DNA from: Sutterella megalosphaeroides
GTDB taxonomy: Bacteria > Pseudomonadota > Gammaproteobacteria > Burkholderiales > Burkholderiaceae_F
Length of the DNA stretch: 64,000 nucleotides
Assembly (NCBI RefSeq): GCF_003609995.1
Contig: NZ_AP018786.1
Location: 2,180,001-2,244,000, forward strand
Reading direction: 5' to 3'
Below the pieces are notes generated by a model, which ran no database searches, had not been told where the DNA came from, and worked only from the letters and a program-made list of their open reading frames with translations. The position numbers were made by a program, and so were the translations under genes. Positions 1-8,664 of the stretch are shown here, in pieces (the first letter of the stretch is position 1; each line of letters begins with the position of its first letter).

Positions 1-457
1 AAACGGGGTCGATCGCAATCGTGAGGCCCGCTTTCCTCAAAAAGAAGCTCGAGTGCCCGAACCAGACGAGCGAATCGTCGGGGGTCTCCCCGAAATCGAT
101 GTCGTCCGCGGGAAGCGGTCCCGAGGGTTCCAAGGCCGACTTGTCGCGCAGGAGAAAGTCGACGATCGCCTGAGGTTTCGACTTCGTTCCCGCCGTCACT
201 TGGACGGGAACGAGATTGCGAAAGCGGCCGTCGACGAAGTTGGGCGAAGCCGCCATGCGGCGCAATCGGTCGCCCGAAGCGGAGCCCCCGAAGACGGGGA
301 GTTCGAGCGCCGCGCGGGCGCCCGCCGCCGTGAAGAGGCCCGCCCCCGCAAGGCCCGCGGCCCAGCGGAGAAAGCGACGGCGCGTCGTCGGGATCGACGA
401 CGAAGGAGCAGACGAGCGAGCGGAACCGGAGGAACCGGAAGGGAGTTTTTCGGGCAT
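1..457 (-). CDS. MBL-fold metallohydrolase, Tat-exported (3'-truncated by window edge)
   Basis: The frame opens at the ATG at 457 and runs off the left edge after 152 codons. The N-terminus carries a twin-arginine motif (TTRRRFLRW, about residues 24-32) followed by an Ala/Gly-rich hydrophobic stretch ending near residue 50, so Tat export to the periplasm is likely. Near the window edge the motif WFGHSSFFLRKAG...IAIDPV appears. This is the first strand-loop of the UlaG/NAPE-PLD-like branch of the metallo-beta-lactamase superfamily, where (W/L)xGHSxxLL precedes a DP motif. The metal-binding HxHxDH motif would lie outside the window. Substrate is unknown. It is transcribed away from dmsA. Confidence 0.75.
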   Translation of the reverse strand, partial: MPEKLPSGSSGSARSSAPSSSIPTTRRRFLRWAAGLAGAGLFTAAGARAALELPVFGGSASGDRLRRMAASPNFVDGRFRNLVPVQVTAGTKSKPQAIVDFLLRDKSALEPSGPLPADDIDFGETPDDSLVWFGHSSFFLRKAGLTIAIDPV

Positions 458-687
458 GGGCGCGAAGACGGAAGCGAACGAAAGAGGACGAAAGACGGGA
501 CTTTTTCCATCCTCGCACGTCCTACGCCTTCGTGCTCGTTCGAATCGTTCGGATTCTTGTCCGAACCCGTCGTTTCCCGGGGGTGCGGGAATTCCCCGAG
601 TCCTCTGCAAGTCCTGGGGTTTTCACGAAATTCGAGGGAATGCGGTCGTTTACGGCCTTCCGCCGCCCTCCCCCTTGGGCATAATTC

Positions 688-723
688 TTTTTACGGATTC
701 TTACCCCGTAATCCGACGTAAAA
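688..723. promoter_or_regulatory. Imperfect palindrome in the dmsA upstream region
   Basis: About 290 bases separate the two divergent genes (458-749). Within them TTTTACGGATT is mirrored by AATCCGACGTAAAA, an imperfect inverted repeat ending 26 bases before the dmsA start. A CATAAT hexamer at 680-685 could be a -10 element just upstream, which would place the palindrome over the transcription start. It is not a clean FNR site (TTGAT-N4-ATCAA). The role of operator or leader hairpin is inference. Confidence 0.3.
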
Positions 724-749
724 GAAAACCCCACCCCCTAGGAGAACTC

Positions 750-3152
750 ATGATGCACGGCCATATTTTCGACGCGCCCGTTACGCGTCGGCGCTTCCTG
801 TGCCTCTCTGCGATGTCGGGCATCGCACTCTCGGCGGGCGTCGCACCCACGGTGCTCGCCAAGGCCATCGAACAGGCGGCCGACGACATGGTCTATTCCT
901 GGACCGCGTGCGTCATCAATTGCGGCCACCGCTGCCCGCTTCGCGCCTACACGAAAAACGGGCGCGTGATCCGCATCGAAACCGACAACACGATCGAGGA
1001 CGGGTGCTCGCCCCGTCAGCTGCGCGCGTGCCTCAAAGGCCGTTCCATGCGTCAGCGCCTCTATTCGCCCGACCGCCTCAAGTACCCGATGAAGCGCGTC
1101 GGCAAGCGCGGCGAAGGGAAGTTCGAACGCATCACGTGGGAAGAAGCCTACAAGACCGTCGCCGAAAAGTTGAAGCACACGGTTGAAACCTACGGGAACG
1201 AAGCGCTTTACTGGCAGTACTGCTCGGGCCAGCAGTCCATGGTCAATTCCCGTAGCGCCTGGTGGCGCCTCCTGAACCTCACGGGCGGCTACCTCAAGTA
1301 CTACGGCTCCTACTCGACCGCTCAGATTTCGGCCGCCTTCCCGATGACTTACGGCTCGAACGCCGCTTCGGATACGAGCGAAATCGCGAATGCGGAACTC
1401 TGCGTCTACTTCGGGAACAATCCGTCGGTGACGCGGGGATCGGGCTCCGGGAAGTCGTATCAGTTGACGTGCGCCCTTCAAAAGCACGCCCCGAAGATGA
1501 TCGTCATCGACCCGATCTACACCGATACGATGGCGGGCAAAGGCGACCGCTGGATCCCGATCCGCCCGGGCACGGACGCAGCGCTCGTCGAAGCGATTGC
1601 GTACGAGCTCATCCGCAACAATTGGGTCGATCAGGCGTTTCTCGACACGTACTGCGTCGGTTACGACGAAAAGACCCTCCCGAAGTCGGCCCCCGCGAAG
1701 TCCGACTACAAGTCCTATATCCTCGGGGACGCCGACGGCGAACCCAAGACTCCCGAACGCGCCTCGCGCATCACGGGGATTCCGGTCGGGACGATCGTGG
1801 AGCTTGCGCGTGAAATCGGAACGACGAAGCCCGTCTTCTTCGCGCAGGGCTGGGGGCCGCAGCGCCAGGCGAACGGCGAGCAGACCGCTCGCGCCATTGC
1901 GATGCTCCCGATTTTGACCGGGAACGTCGGCCTCAAGGGGACGAATACGGGCGAACAGGAAGGGAACACCCCCTTCCCCGTGCAGTACCTCCCCACGGGG
2001 AAGAACCCCGTGAAGGCGACCATTCCGTGCTTCCTCTGGACGGACGCCGTTCTGCGCGGCGCCGAAATGGATGCGATTCACGACGGCATTCGCGGCGTTG
2101 ACAAACTCTCGACCCCGATCAAGATGATCGTCAATTCGGGCGGTAACACCCTCATCAATCAGCACGCCGACAGCAACCGCACGGACGAAATCCTGCGCGA
2201 CGAAACGAAGTGCGAATTCATCGTCGTGTGCGACAACATGATGACGCCTTCGGCCCGCTACGCCGACATTCTTCTTCCCGACACGCTCGGCCCCGAAGCG
2301 GACGACATCGCGAGCGCGGGCGGCTCGAACGGCGACGTGGCGTCGCTTCTTCCCATGAAAAAGTGCGTGGAACCCCAGTGGGAGCAACGTCCCACGTGGG
2401 AAATCTGCCGCGGGATCGCGCGCGAGTTGGGGCTCGAAGACGCCTACACCGAAGGGCGCGATCAGATGGGGTGGATCCGCTGGTGCTACGAAGAAACGCG
2501 CCGCAAGTACCCGACCCTGCCCGACTTCGACACCTTCTGGACCACGGGTCCGCAGCAAGTCTACGGCCTTCGCAAGAACATGGTGGCGCTTTCCGAATTC
2601 CGCGAGGATCCGGTGAAGAACCCCCTCAAGACCCCCTCCGGGAAGATTGAAATCTATTCGGAACGCCTCGCGGACATCGCCAAGACCTGGGTCCTTCCCG
2701 AAGGCGACGTGATTTCGGCGCTGCCGAAGTTCTGCGCCACCTGGGAAATGCCCGGCGACCCGCTTGCGGCCAAATATCCCCTGCAGTGCTACGGCTACCA
2801 CGGTCACGGGCGCATCCACAGCACGTTCCACAACCTCCCGTGGCTGCGCGAGCAGTTCCCGGATCACGTGCTCATGAATCCGATCGACGCGAAGATGCGC
2901 GGCATCGCCAACGACGACCCCGTCGAAGTCTTCAACGACCGCGGCACGGTCGAGCTGCGCGCCAAGGTGACGCCGCGCATCATGCCGGGCGTCTGCTCGA
3001 TTCCGCAGGGCGCCTGGTACCGACCCGTTGAAAAGAACGGCCGTCGCGTCGACGCGGGCGGCAACATCAATACGCTCACGTCCCTGCGTCCGAGCCCGCT
3101 TGCGAAGGGGAATGCCCAGCACACCGTGCTCGTCGACGTTCGCAAAGCCTGA
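750..3152 (+). CDS. dmsA: DMSO reductase-family molybdopterin oxidoreductase, catalytic subunit (DmsA/YnfE type)
   Basis: 800 residues from the ATG at 750, preceded by AGGAG; the frame is open further upstream, but only this start gives a Tat signal (VTRRRFLCLS, residues 11-20). Four cysteines (54, 58, 62, 94) follow the C-x3-C-x3-C-x31-C pattern that binds the FS0 [4Fe-4S] cluster in DmsA-like enzymes. The motif YYGSYSTAQI contains the serine expected to ligate molybdenum in this family. The C-terminus has the molydopterin-dinucleotide-binding domain (HSTFHNLPWL region). The protein should reduce an S- or N-oxide in the periplasm using electrons from the following Fe-S subunit. The exact substrate cannot be told from sequence. 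Confidence 0.93.
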   Translation: MMHGHIFDAPVTRRRFLCLSAMSGIALSAGVAPTVLAKAIEQAADDMVYSWTACVINCGHRCPLRAYTKNGRVIRIETDNTIEDGCSPRQLRACLKGRSMRQRLYSPDRLKYPMKRVGKRGEGKFERITWEEAYKTVAEKLKHTVETYGNEALYWQYCSGQQSMVNSRSAWWRLLNLTGGYLKYYGSYSTAQISAAFPMTYGSNAASDTSEIANAELCVYFGNNPSVTRGSGSGKSYQLTCALQKHAPKMIVIDPIYTDTMAGKGDRWIPIRPGTDAALVEAIAYELIRNNWVDQAFLDTYCVGYDEKTLPKSAPAKSDYKSYILGDADGEPKTPERASRITGIPVGTIVELAREIGTTKPVFFAQGWGPQRQANGEQTARAIAMLPILTGNVGLKGTNTGEQEGNTPFPVQYLPTGKNPVKATIPCFLWTDAVLRGAEMDAIHDGIRGVDKLSTPIKMIVNSGGNTLINQHADSNRTDEILRDETKCEFIVVCDNMMTPSARYADILLPDTLGPEADDIASAGGSNGDVASLLPMKKCVEPQWEQRPTWEICRGIARELGLEDAYTEGRDQMGWIRWCYEETRRKYPTLPDFDTFWTTGPQQVYGLRKNMVALSEFREDPVKNPLKTPSGKIEIYSERLADIAKTWVLPEGDVISALPKFCATWEMPGDPLAAKYPLQCYGYHGHGRIHSTFHNLPWLREQFPDHVLMNPIDAKMRGIANDDPVEVFNDRGTVELRAKVTPRIMPGVCSIPQGAWYRPVEKNGRRVDAGGNINTLTSLRPSPLAKGNAQHTVLVDVRKA

Positions 3153-3176
3153 CCGATCTTCGAGGAGAAATAAAAA

Positions 3177-3800
3177 ATGAAACAACTCGGTTTTTTCATC
3201 GACACCTCGAAGTGCACGGGGTGCAAAACCTGTACCGTCGCCTGCAAGGACGCGCACAACCTTCCTGAGGGCGTCAACTTCCGACGCGTCCTCGAATACG
3301 CGGGCGGCAGCTGGCGTCAGGACCGCATGACGGGCGCCTGGCACCAGAACGTCTTCGCTTACTACCTCTCGATCTCGTGCAACCACTGCGGGGATCCCGC
3401 CTGCGTGAAGGCGTGCCCGACGAAAGCGCACCACAAGCGCTCGGAAGACGGGCTCGTCGTGATCGACCGCGAAAAGTGCATCGGCTGCGGCATGTGCGCG
3501 AAGGCCTGTCCCTACGGCGCGCCGCAGTTCGACGCGGCCGCGCACAAGATGGTGAAGTGCGACGGGTGCCTCGACCGCCTCGAAAAGGGCCTGGCTCCGA
3601 TCTGCGTCGAATCCTGCACGCAGCGCGCGATCGAATTCGGCGACATCGAAGAGCTCCGGAAGAAGCACGGCGAGCTTGCCGCAATCGGGCCGCTCCCCGA
3701 CCCCGCGCAGACGAAGCCCGCGCTCGTCGTCAAGGCGCCCAAGACCGTAAGCAAAGCGGAACTCAAGGGCGAAGCGGAAGGTACGGTGTACACGCACTGA
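3177..3800 (+). CDS. dmsB: 4Fe-4S ferredoxin-type electron-transfer subunit (DmsB type)
   Basis: 207 residues, starting 24 bases after the dmsA stop with GAGGAG upstream, so clearly co-transcribed. Four cysteine clusters are visible: CTGCKTCTVAC at residues 13-23, CNHCGDPACVKAC, CIGCGMCAKAC, and KCDGCLDRL with CVESC. That is the four-[4Fe-4S] layout of DmsB, which relays electrons from the membrane anchor to DmsA. No export signal is present, as expected for a subunit carried across with its Tat-tagged partner. A dmsC-like anchor and a TorD/DmsD chaperone gene, often found next in such operons, are absent here. Confidence 0.92.
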   Translation: MKQLGFFIDTSKCTGCKTCTVACKDAHNLPEGVNFRRVLEYAGGSWRQDRMTGAWHQNVFAYYLSISCNHCGDPACVKACPTKAHHKRSEDGLVVIDREKCIGCGMCAKACPYGAPQFDAAAHKMVKCDGCLDRLEKGLAPICVESCTQRAIEFGDIEELRKKHGELAAIGPLPDPAQTKPALVVKAPKTVSKAELKGEAEGTVYTH

Positions 3801-3877
3801 GTTCGGGTACGTTCGGGCGCTGTGATGCGATGTGATGCGGCGTGAGAAGCGCCCCCGAAAGACCGAACGGCAACAAG

Positions 3878-3920
3878 AAGCCCGGCCCGGGAATTCGCTT
3901 CCCGGCCGGGCTTTCGTTTG
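3878..3920 (+). terminator. Rho-independent terminator after dmsAB
   Basis: AAGCCCGGCCCGGGAA (3878-3893) pairs with TTCCCGGCCGGGCTT (3899-3913) around a five-base loop with one bulged base, followed by a short T-rich tail (TTTCGTTTG). It lies about 80 bases after the dmsB stop. Confidence 0.7.
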
Positions 3921-3985
3921 AGACGCATCGGGTCCGTCGGGGTGTGAATCGACGGTTCGCCCGACGCCGAGCGTCGAAAGACGCC

Positions 3986-4516
3986 TCAGTCGTTCGGGGT
4001 TTCGGAGGCTCGATCCCCTTCGGTCTTCCAGCGCGCGTACGGGTTTTCGGAGAGCGTCGCATTGTAGTAGCGCGGGTCGCCCGTCACCTCTTCCCCCGCC
4101 CAGTCGGGCAGAAGGAGCGCTTCCTCTTCGCTTTCGAGCTCGACTTCCGCGACGACAAGCCCGCGGTTTTCACCTTCGAATTCGTCCACCTCCCAGACGT
4201 GCCCCGCAAAGGGGACGCGGTAACGGCGCTTTTCCAATACCGGAGGGAGAACAAGTTCGTCGAGCATGCGGCGGGCATCCTCCAACGGAATCGGGTACTC
4301 GAACTCCGAGCGCGTGCACCCCGTCGTGCGGCCCTTCACCGTAAGGCGCGCTTTGTCTCCGGCGACACGCACCCGCACCGTGCGGTCGGGGTCGCGCGAG
4401 AGGTACCCCTGGCGATAAAGCGTCCCTTCGGGGTCTTCCGCGAGGCGCTTCCAGTCGGGAAGAACCGTGTCCCCGGCGTCGCGCACGAGAAATTTGCGTT
4501 CGATTTCAAGAGCCAT
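3986..4516 (-). CDS. CYTH domain protein (triphosphate-tunnel phosphohydrolase family)
   Basis: 176 residues from the ATG at 4516, which has GAGGAAAG upstream; the longer open frame lacks a good start. The N-terminus reads MALEIERKFLV, the ExExK signature of CYTH enzymes. Alternating charged strands follow (YRQGYLS, VRVRVAG, ARLTVKG, YPIPLEDAR, KRRYRVPF, WEVDEFEG, VVAEVELESEEE), which is the order of the eight-strand tunnel with Arg/Lys and Glu residues lining it. Bacterial relatives of this size are usually inorganic triphosphatases or adenylate-cyclase-like proteins of unknown substrate. It is probably co-transcribed with the lipoprotein gene 20 bases upstream. Confidence 0.88.
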   Translation of the reverse strand: MALEIERKFLVRDAGDTVLPDWKRLAEDPEGTLYRQGYLSRDPDRTVRVRVAGDKARLTVKGRTTGCTRSEFEYPIPLEDARRMLDELVLPPVLEKRRYRVPFAGHVWEVDEFEGENRGLVVAEVELESEEEALLLPDWAGEEVTGDPRYYNATLSENPYARWKTEGDRASETPND

Positions 4517-4536
4517 GCTTTCTTTCCTCGCGTTTT

Positions 4537-4947
4537 TCACCGCACCCCGGCACGGCGGAAGCGCCGCACGCGCAGGCCTTCGCGAAGCGTCATGCGCTCG
4601 GCGTTCGCTTCTTCGATCGTCCAGCGTTCTACGAAAGCGAGCTCCCGCCCCGAGTCGGATCGCACGACGCCTCGAAGTTCCATGACGCCCCGATACGCCT
4701 TGAAGCTGCGAACCTCGTAGTTCTCGTACCCGAAGGAGCTCGCACGACCGTCGGCGTCGAACACCACGCCGCAATCCGTCCCCGCGGGGGCCGCGGGAGC
4801 GGCGTTACCCGCCTCTTCCACCCAGCGTCCGCGGACCTCTTCGTCGCCCGGAAGGCCGATCCCGTAGATGCCGCACCCGGAGAGCATCGCCGTCGAGCCG
4901 ACGAGGCCGAGGGCGAGCGCACTCTTCAAAATCTGACGTCGTTCCAT
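4537..4947 (-). CDS. Small putative lipoprotein, possibly lipocalin-like
   Basis: 136 residues. The N-terminus has a lipoprotein signal (ALGLVGSTAMLSGC, lipobox LSGC, Cys25), so the mature part should be membrane-anchored. The mature domain has a WVE motif, then FDADGRASSFGYENY and ERWTIEEANAERMTL, resembling the short beta-strands of lipocalin-like domains in small lipoproteins, but the family assignment is tentative. It ends 20 bases before the CYTH gene on the same strand. I do not recognise a specific function. Confidence 0.75.
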   Translation of the reverse strand: MERRQILKSALALGLVGSTAMLSGCGIYGIGLPGDEEVRGRWVEEAGNAAPAAPAGTDCGVVFDADGRASSFGYENYEVRSFKAYRGVMELRGVVRSDSGRELAFVERWTIEEANAERMTLREGLRVRRFRRAGVR

Positions 4948-5074
4948 TGTTCCATCCCGAAATGAGAAATCGTCGATTCGCTCATTATCCCGCCTTCGGG
5001 CGGGGAAGCGCGGGCGACGGACGGAGAACGGAGAGCCGAGCCGAACAAAGGCGGAAAAAGACGAAGGCGGAAGG

Positions 5075-5115
5075 AGAAAAAAAGGCCCCGGGTCTTCGAG
5101 GTAACCCGGGGCCTT
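5075..5115 (-). terminator. Rho-independent terminator for the flavoprotein gene
   Basis: A perfect 12-base stem (5082-5093 with 5104-5115, AAGGCCCCGGGT / ACCCGGGGCCTT) is followed on the minus strand by a run of eight T. It ends transcription of the gene starting at 6751. Confidence 0.88.
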
Positions 5116-5197
5116 CGGAGGGAGGCCCGTCGCCTTGCGGGGCGACGGTTTTCGGTTCGGGCCGATCGTCCGTGCGAGCGGCCCTGTCCGACGGCGA

Positions 5198-6751
5198 TTA
5201 CTTCATCGCGGCAAAGCCTTCGCCGGCGATCATGCCGAAGGTGAGAGCGTCAATAACGGCCACCGTGCCGAGACGCGAAGCGCCGTGCACGCCGCCCGTG
5301 ATTTCGCCGCCGGCGTAGAGACCCTTGATCGGAGCCTGCGTCATCGTGGAAATCACCTGGGCCTTTTCGTTGATCATGACGCCGCCCATCGTGTGGTGGA
5401 TCTTCGGGCAGACTTCGATGCCGTAGAACGGAGCCTTCGAAACGTCGAGACCGTTGTTGAACTTGAGGATGCGGTTGAAGTCCTTGTCTTCGCCCGACTT
5501 GACGAAGCCGTTGAACTTCTTCACTTCTTCGAGGAACGCGGCCTTGTTGATCTTGAAGTGGTCGGCGAGTGCTTCGAGCGTGTCGAACTTCTTGACCGTG
5601 CCCATTTCGAGCGGGAGCTTGACAAAGGACGGATTGATCGCCTTCACGATCGCGTCGTCGCAGACGGCGATCGGGTAGTTCTGGTCCGTACCGATGACCT
5701 TGAAGAGCGCGTCGGCCTTGATCTTGCGGCCGGCGTGTTCGTCCATGAAGCGCTTGCCGGTCTTGCGGTCGACCACGAGGCCGAGGTCCATGCAGGCATG
5801 GTTCGTGAAGTTGACCGACACGCCGAAGCCCTTTTCATGCGGGTTGCAGTAGGGGAGGAACTGCAGCCAGCAGAGCTGAACCGGAGCGGCGCCGATGCCG
5901 AGGGCCTTGAGGAGCACGCCCGCGGTGGCACCGGGCTGGTTCGTGGAGTCGGTCGTCGGGACGACGCGGGGGTCCTGAACCTGACGGAACCAGATGTCGC
6001 GCGAGAAGCCGCCCGCGGCGAGCATCACGCCCTTCAGGGCCTTGACGGTCTTCTTCTTGCCGGTCTTGTTTTCGAGGTCGTCGGAAACGGCCTTGGCGTT
6101 GAAGCGATAGCCTTCGCGGCAGACGATGCCGACCACCGAGCCGTCTTCGCCCATGACGAAATCGTCGAACTTGCAGCGCGTGCGGATGACGACGTTCTTC
6201 ATGCCCTTGAGCACTTCGTGCATCGGCATGATGTAGCCCGAGCCCGTGCCCGCCTTGATTTCATAGGAACGCGGAACGGAGTGGCCGCCTTCAAAGAGCA
6301 TCTTGTTCGGGACGAATTCGCAACCGCAGTCGACCACCATCTTAATGGTGTCGTTGCAACGATCGGCGATCGTGGCAAGGAGGTTCGTGTGGTTGATGCC
6401 GAGGCCGTCCTTCAGGCAGTCGGCGATGAAGAGTTCCTTGCTGTCCTTGATGCCCTGGGCCTTCTGAACGGGGTTCACCGGGCAGGCGACGTTGCCGCCG
6501 CAGATCGCGGAGTTGCCGCCCACGGTCGGCATCTTTTCGATCATGAGGACCTTGAGGCCCGCCTGACCGGCCTTGAGGGCGCAGGCCATGCCGGCAAAAC
6601 CGGAACCGACGATGACGACGTCGAATTCTTCGTCCCACTTTTCAACCTTGGCGGCGGGAATGCCGGCCTGGGCGGCGGCAGCAGCCATCATCGCGGTGGC
6701 GGCGGCAGCGCCCGACTTGAGGAAACTGCGGCGGCTCGTATCGATCGACAT
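5198..6751 (-). CDS. Periplasmic FAD-dependent reductase, flavocytochrome c/fumarate reductase family (no heme domain)
   Basis: 517 residues with a Tat signal (SRRSFLKSG, residues 6-14) and an Ala-rich core. The FAD-binding motif VGSGFAG lies at residues 48-54. The residues used by Shewanella Fcc3 and related soluble fumarate reductases are conserved: the proton-donating Arg in MDEHAGRK (R342), the substrate His in HHTMGG (H453), and GVHGASRLG with H489 and R493. A canonical unsaturated mono- or dicarboxylate (fumarate, urocanate, methacrylate type) is therefore a reasonable substrate class. Unlike Fcc3 it has no tetraheme domain, so electrons must come from a separate cytochrome, possibly the tetraheme protein encoded at 10015-10365. 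It stands alone, with its own terminator. Confidence 0.9.
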   Translation of the reverse strand: MSIDTSRRSFLKSGAAAATAMMAAAAAQAGIPAAKVEKWDEEFDVVIVGSGFAGMACALKAGQAGLKVLMIEKMPTVGGNSAICGGNVACPVNPVQKAQGIKDSKELFIADCLKDGLGINHTNLLATIADRCNDTIKMVVDCGCEFVPNKMLFEGGHSVPRSYEIKAGTGSGYIMPMHEVLKGMKNVVIRTRCKFDDFVMGEDGSVVGIVCREGYRFNAKAVSDDLENKTGKKKTVKALKGVMLAAGGFSRDIWFRQVQDPRVVPTTDSTNQPGATAGVLLKALGIGAAPVQLCWLQFLPYCNPHEKGFGVSVNFTNHACMDLGLVVDRKTGKRFMDEHAGRKIKADALFKVIGTDQNYPIAVCDDAIVKAINPSFVKLPLEMGTVKKFDTLEALADHFKINKAAFLEEVKKFNGFVKSGEDKDFNRILKFNNGLDVSKAPFYGIEVCPKIHHTMGGVMINEKAQVISTMTQAPIKGLYAGGEITGGVHGASRLGTVAVIDALTFGMIAGEGFAAMK

Positions 6752-7071
6752 GTAATTTCTCCTAATCGTTCGTCAAGCGTGCTTCGGGTCGGAACCGGGT
6801 TTGTTCCTTCAGGAACCCGGTCCGTTGCACGCGTTGGAGTGAACTCTAAAGAATCGCGCCGTTCTTCCCCACATTCCGAGGTATAGGGGCGAGATCAAGG
6901 GAAACCCCGCATCCGCGCGGCGGTAAAACGTCATGGAAAGACGCGGGGAAAAGAGAGGCCGACGCTTCGCAATCGGATGCGGGGAGCGGAATTCCGGGGA
7001 CGCTCGGCGGAAAAAGAAAGCGCCCGAAGGGAGGGGCTTCTCTTCGGGCGCGGGTTCGCTTCTTTGAGGCG
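6752..7071. other. Intergenic region with promoter-side hairpin, no gene
   Basis: No credible coding frame. It contains an inverted repeat (ACCGGGTT...AACCCGGT, near 6797-6822) just upstream of the flavoprotein start, and the terminator of the amidohydrolase at its right end. Confidence 0.5.
7010..7051 (-). terminator. Rho-independent terminator for the amidohydrolase gene
   Basis: GCGCCCGAAG (7020-7029) pairs with CTTCGGGCGC (7042-7051). On the minus strand the stem is followed by TTTCTTTTT. Confidence 0.8.
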
Positions 7072-8484
7072 TCAGAGTCGGATCCGTTCGGGTTCGTCCC
7101 CGGAGAAGTCGGTTTCTAGCACTCCGAAGCCGAGCTTTTCCAAGTGTTCGCGGCCCGCTGCGGTCGTGACGAACGTCGTGCCGCTGCCGAGGAGCACGCC
7201 GTCCTTCATGACGGTGTGCCCCGCGACGATCGTTTCCGTCGCCCGCTGCCGATCGAGGTCGACGATCGTCACGTCGGCCGCGGCACCGACGCCGAGCTGT
7301 CCGCGATCGAAAAGCCGCAGGTGTCGCGCGGGATTGAGCGAAGCCTTGAGGACGAACTCGTTCAACGTGAGGGCCCCGAATTTGACGAGCGAAAGGCCGG
7401 TCGCGAGCGTGACGTTTCTCGGGATGCAGCCGCCGTCGGTCGAGAGGGCGTCGACGAGGAACGTGCCGTCCGCGCGCTTGGCCTGCGCGAGGTAGAAGCG
7501 CGAAAGCGCGGGATTGACGGGGAAGGAGCCCGCCGTTGCGGTACCCGCCTCTTCCCAAATGCGAACGGCTTCGTCGCCGCCCGTCAATTCGGAAACGAGT
7601 CCCGTGTCGCGCACGACGAAAAGGCACCCGCGGCGGATCGCTTCGACGATGCCCCGGCGCGTGGGTTCGAGCCCGAAGGAAGCGAGACACGTCCGTGTCA
7701 CGTGATCGATCACGTCGCCCTTTGCATCGCACGTGAGGATCGTGCCGTTCATGGGGGAAACATAACTCTCCGACCAGATCCCGGGGTTTTCCGCGAGCAG
7801 CGCTTCTGCTTCGAGCACTTCGTCGAGGACGGGGCGCACCCGACCGCGGCAGTAGGCGTTGATGTGCGCGAGATGGAGCTTCAACCCGCGCACGGCCTCG
7901 ACCGCTTCGCGCATGCCGAGAATGTTCGAGCCCGCCGTTTCGGACCCCGCGTGCCAGGCGACGTAAGCGCCCGCTTCGTTGCAGAGTTCGACCATGCGGC
8001 GCGAGGTCGTGAGGGGCAAAGGCCAGTGGCCGCCCATGAGTTTCACCCCGATCGATCCCTTTTCGAGGGTCTTTCGGATGAAATCCCGCATTTGCGCGTC
8101 CGAGGGCGACAGAGTCCCGAAAAGTTCGCCCGGCGAAAAGCCTTCGATCGAGGCCACGTTGATACCGGAGCCCGTACGGTCGGCGTGCTCAAGCAGGTCG
8201 TCGAAGGGTCCTGCCATGTCGAGGCACGTCGTCACGCCCGCCATCGCCGCCATGCGCGCGCCGTACGGGGAGCCGAAGATGCTTCCCAGATGAAGGTGCG
8301 AATCGACGAGCCCCGGGAAGACGTGCGCGGTCGTGAAGGTCACTTCTCGCGCTTCGCCTTCCAATTTCGGTGCGACGGCCGCGATGCGACCCGCTTCGAT
8401 TGCGAGATCAAACCGTCCGTACTTTCCGTTTGCGGGGTCAACCAAGAAACCCCCTTTGATCAGTCGGTCCCAAATCTTCGCCAC
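7072..8484 (-). CDS. Amidohydrolase (dihydroorotase/D-aminoacylase-like), substrate unknown
   Basis: 470 residues from a GTG at 8484, chosen because GGGAGG lies five bases upstream; an ATG at 8523 in the same frame is the alternative. Binuclear amidohydrolase features are visible in order: VDSHLHLGS (metal-binding HxH), GVKLMGGHW with a lysine that may be carboxylated, AWHAGSE and HLAHINAY histidines, and ALSTDGG with the catalytic Asp near the C-terminus. The final part (GAAADVTIVDLDRQ) is the small beta-sandwich that closes the fold. It is likely cytoplasmic. A divergent LysR gene 180 bases away is the probable regulator. Substrate could be a cyclic amide or an N-acyl compound. Confidence 0.85.
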   Translation of the reverse strand: MAKIWDRLIKGGFLVDPANGKYGRFDLAIEAGRIAAVAPKLEGEAREVTFTTAHVFPGLVDSHLHLGSIFGSPYGARMAAMAGVTTCLDMAGPFDDLLEHADRTGSGINVASIEGFSPGELFGTLSPSDAQMRDFIRKTLEKGSIGVKLMGGHWPLPLTTSRRMVELCNEAGAYVAWHAGSETAGSNILGMREAVEAVRGLKLHLAHINAYCRGRVRPVLDEVLEAEALLAENPGIWSESYVSPMNGTILTCDAKGDVIDHVTRTCLASFGLEPTRRGIVEAIRRGCLFVVRDTGLVSELTGGDEAVRIWEEAGTATAGSFPVNPALSRFYLAQAKRADGTFLVDALSTDGGCIPRNVTLATGLSLVKFGALTLNEFVLKASLNPARHLRLFDRGQLGVGAAADVTIVDLDRQRATETIVAGHTVMKDGVLLGSGTTFVTTAAGREHLEKLGFGVLETDFSGDEPERIRL

Positions 8485-8664
8485 GACAACCTCCCTTTTC
8501 CGTTGAAGTCGACAGGCAACCATTGTGACCGCGGGTACGGGACCGCCACATCGGGAAAAGCGCGCAGAGGCGGGGCTTAAAACGGAAATCCCCTTGGAAA
8601 GTCGAGCGCAACGCGCTACGCTAAGCTTCTCTTTCGACCCACCGACCGCACTAAAAACAAGACC

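Noticed and set aside
738-3797. Long minus-strand open frame antisense to dmsAB
   Set aside because: Overlaps two strong genes in the opposite direction; Arg-rich product without a domain, typical of a GC-rich shadow frame.
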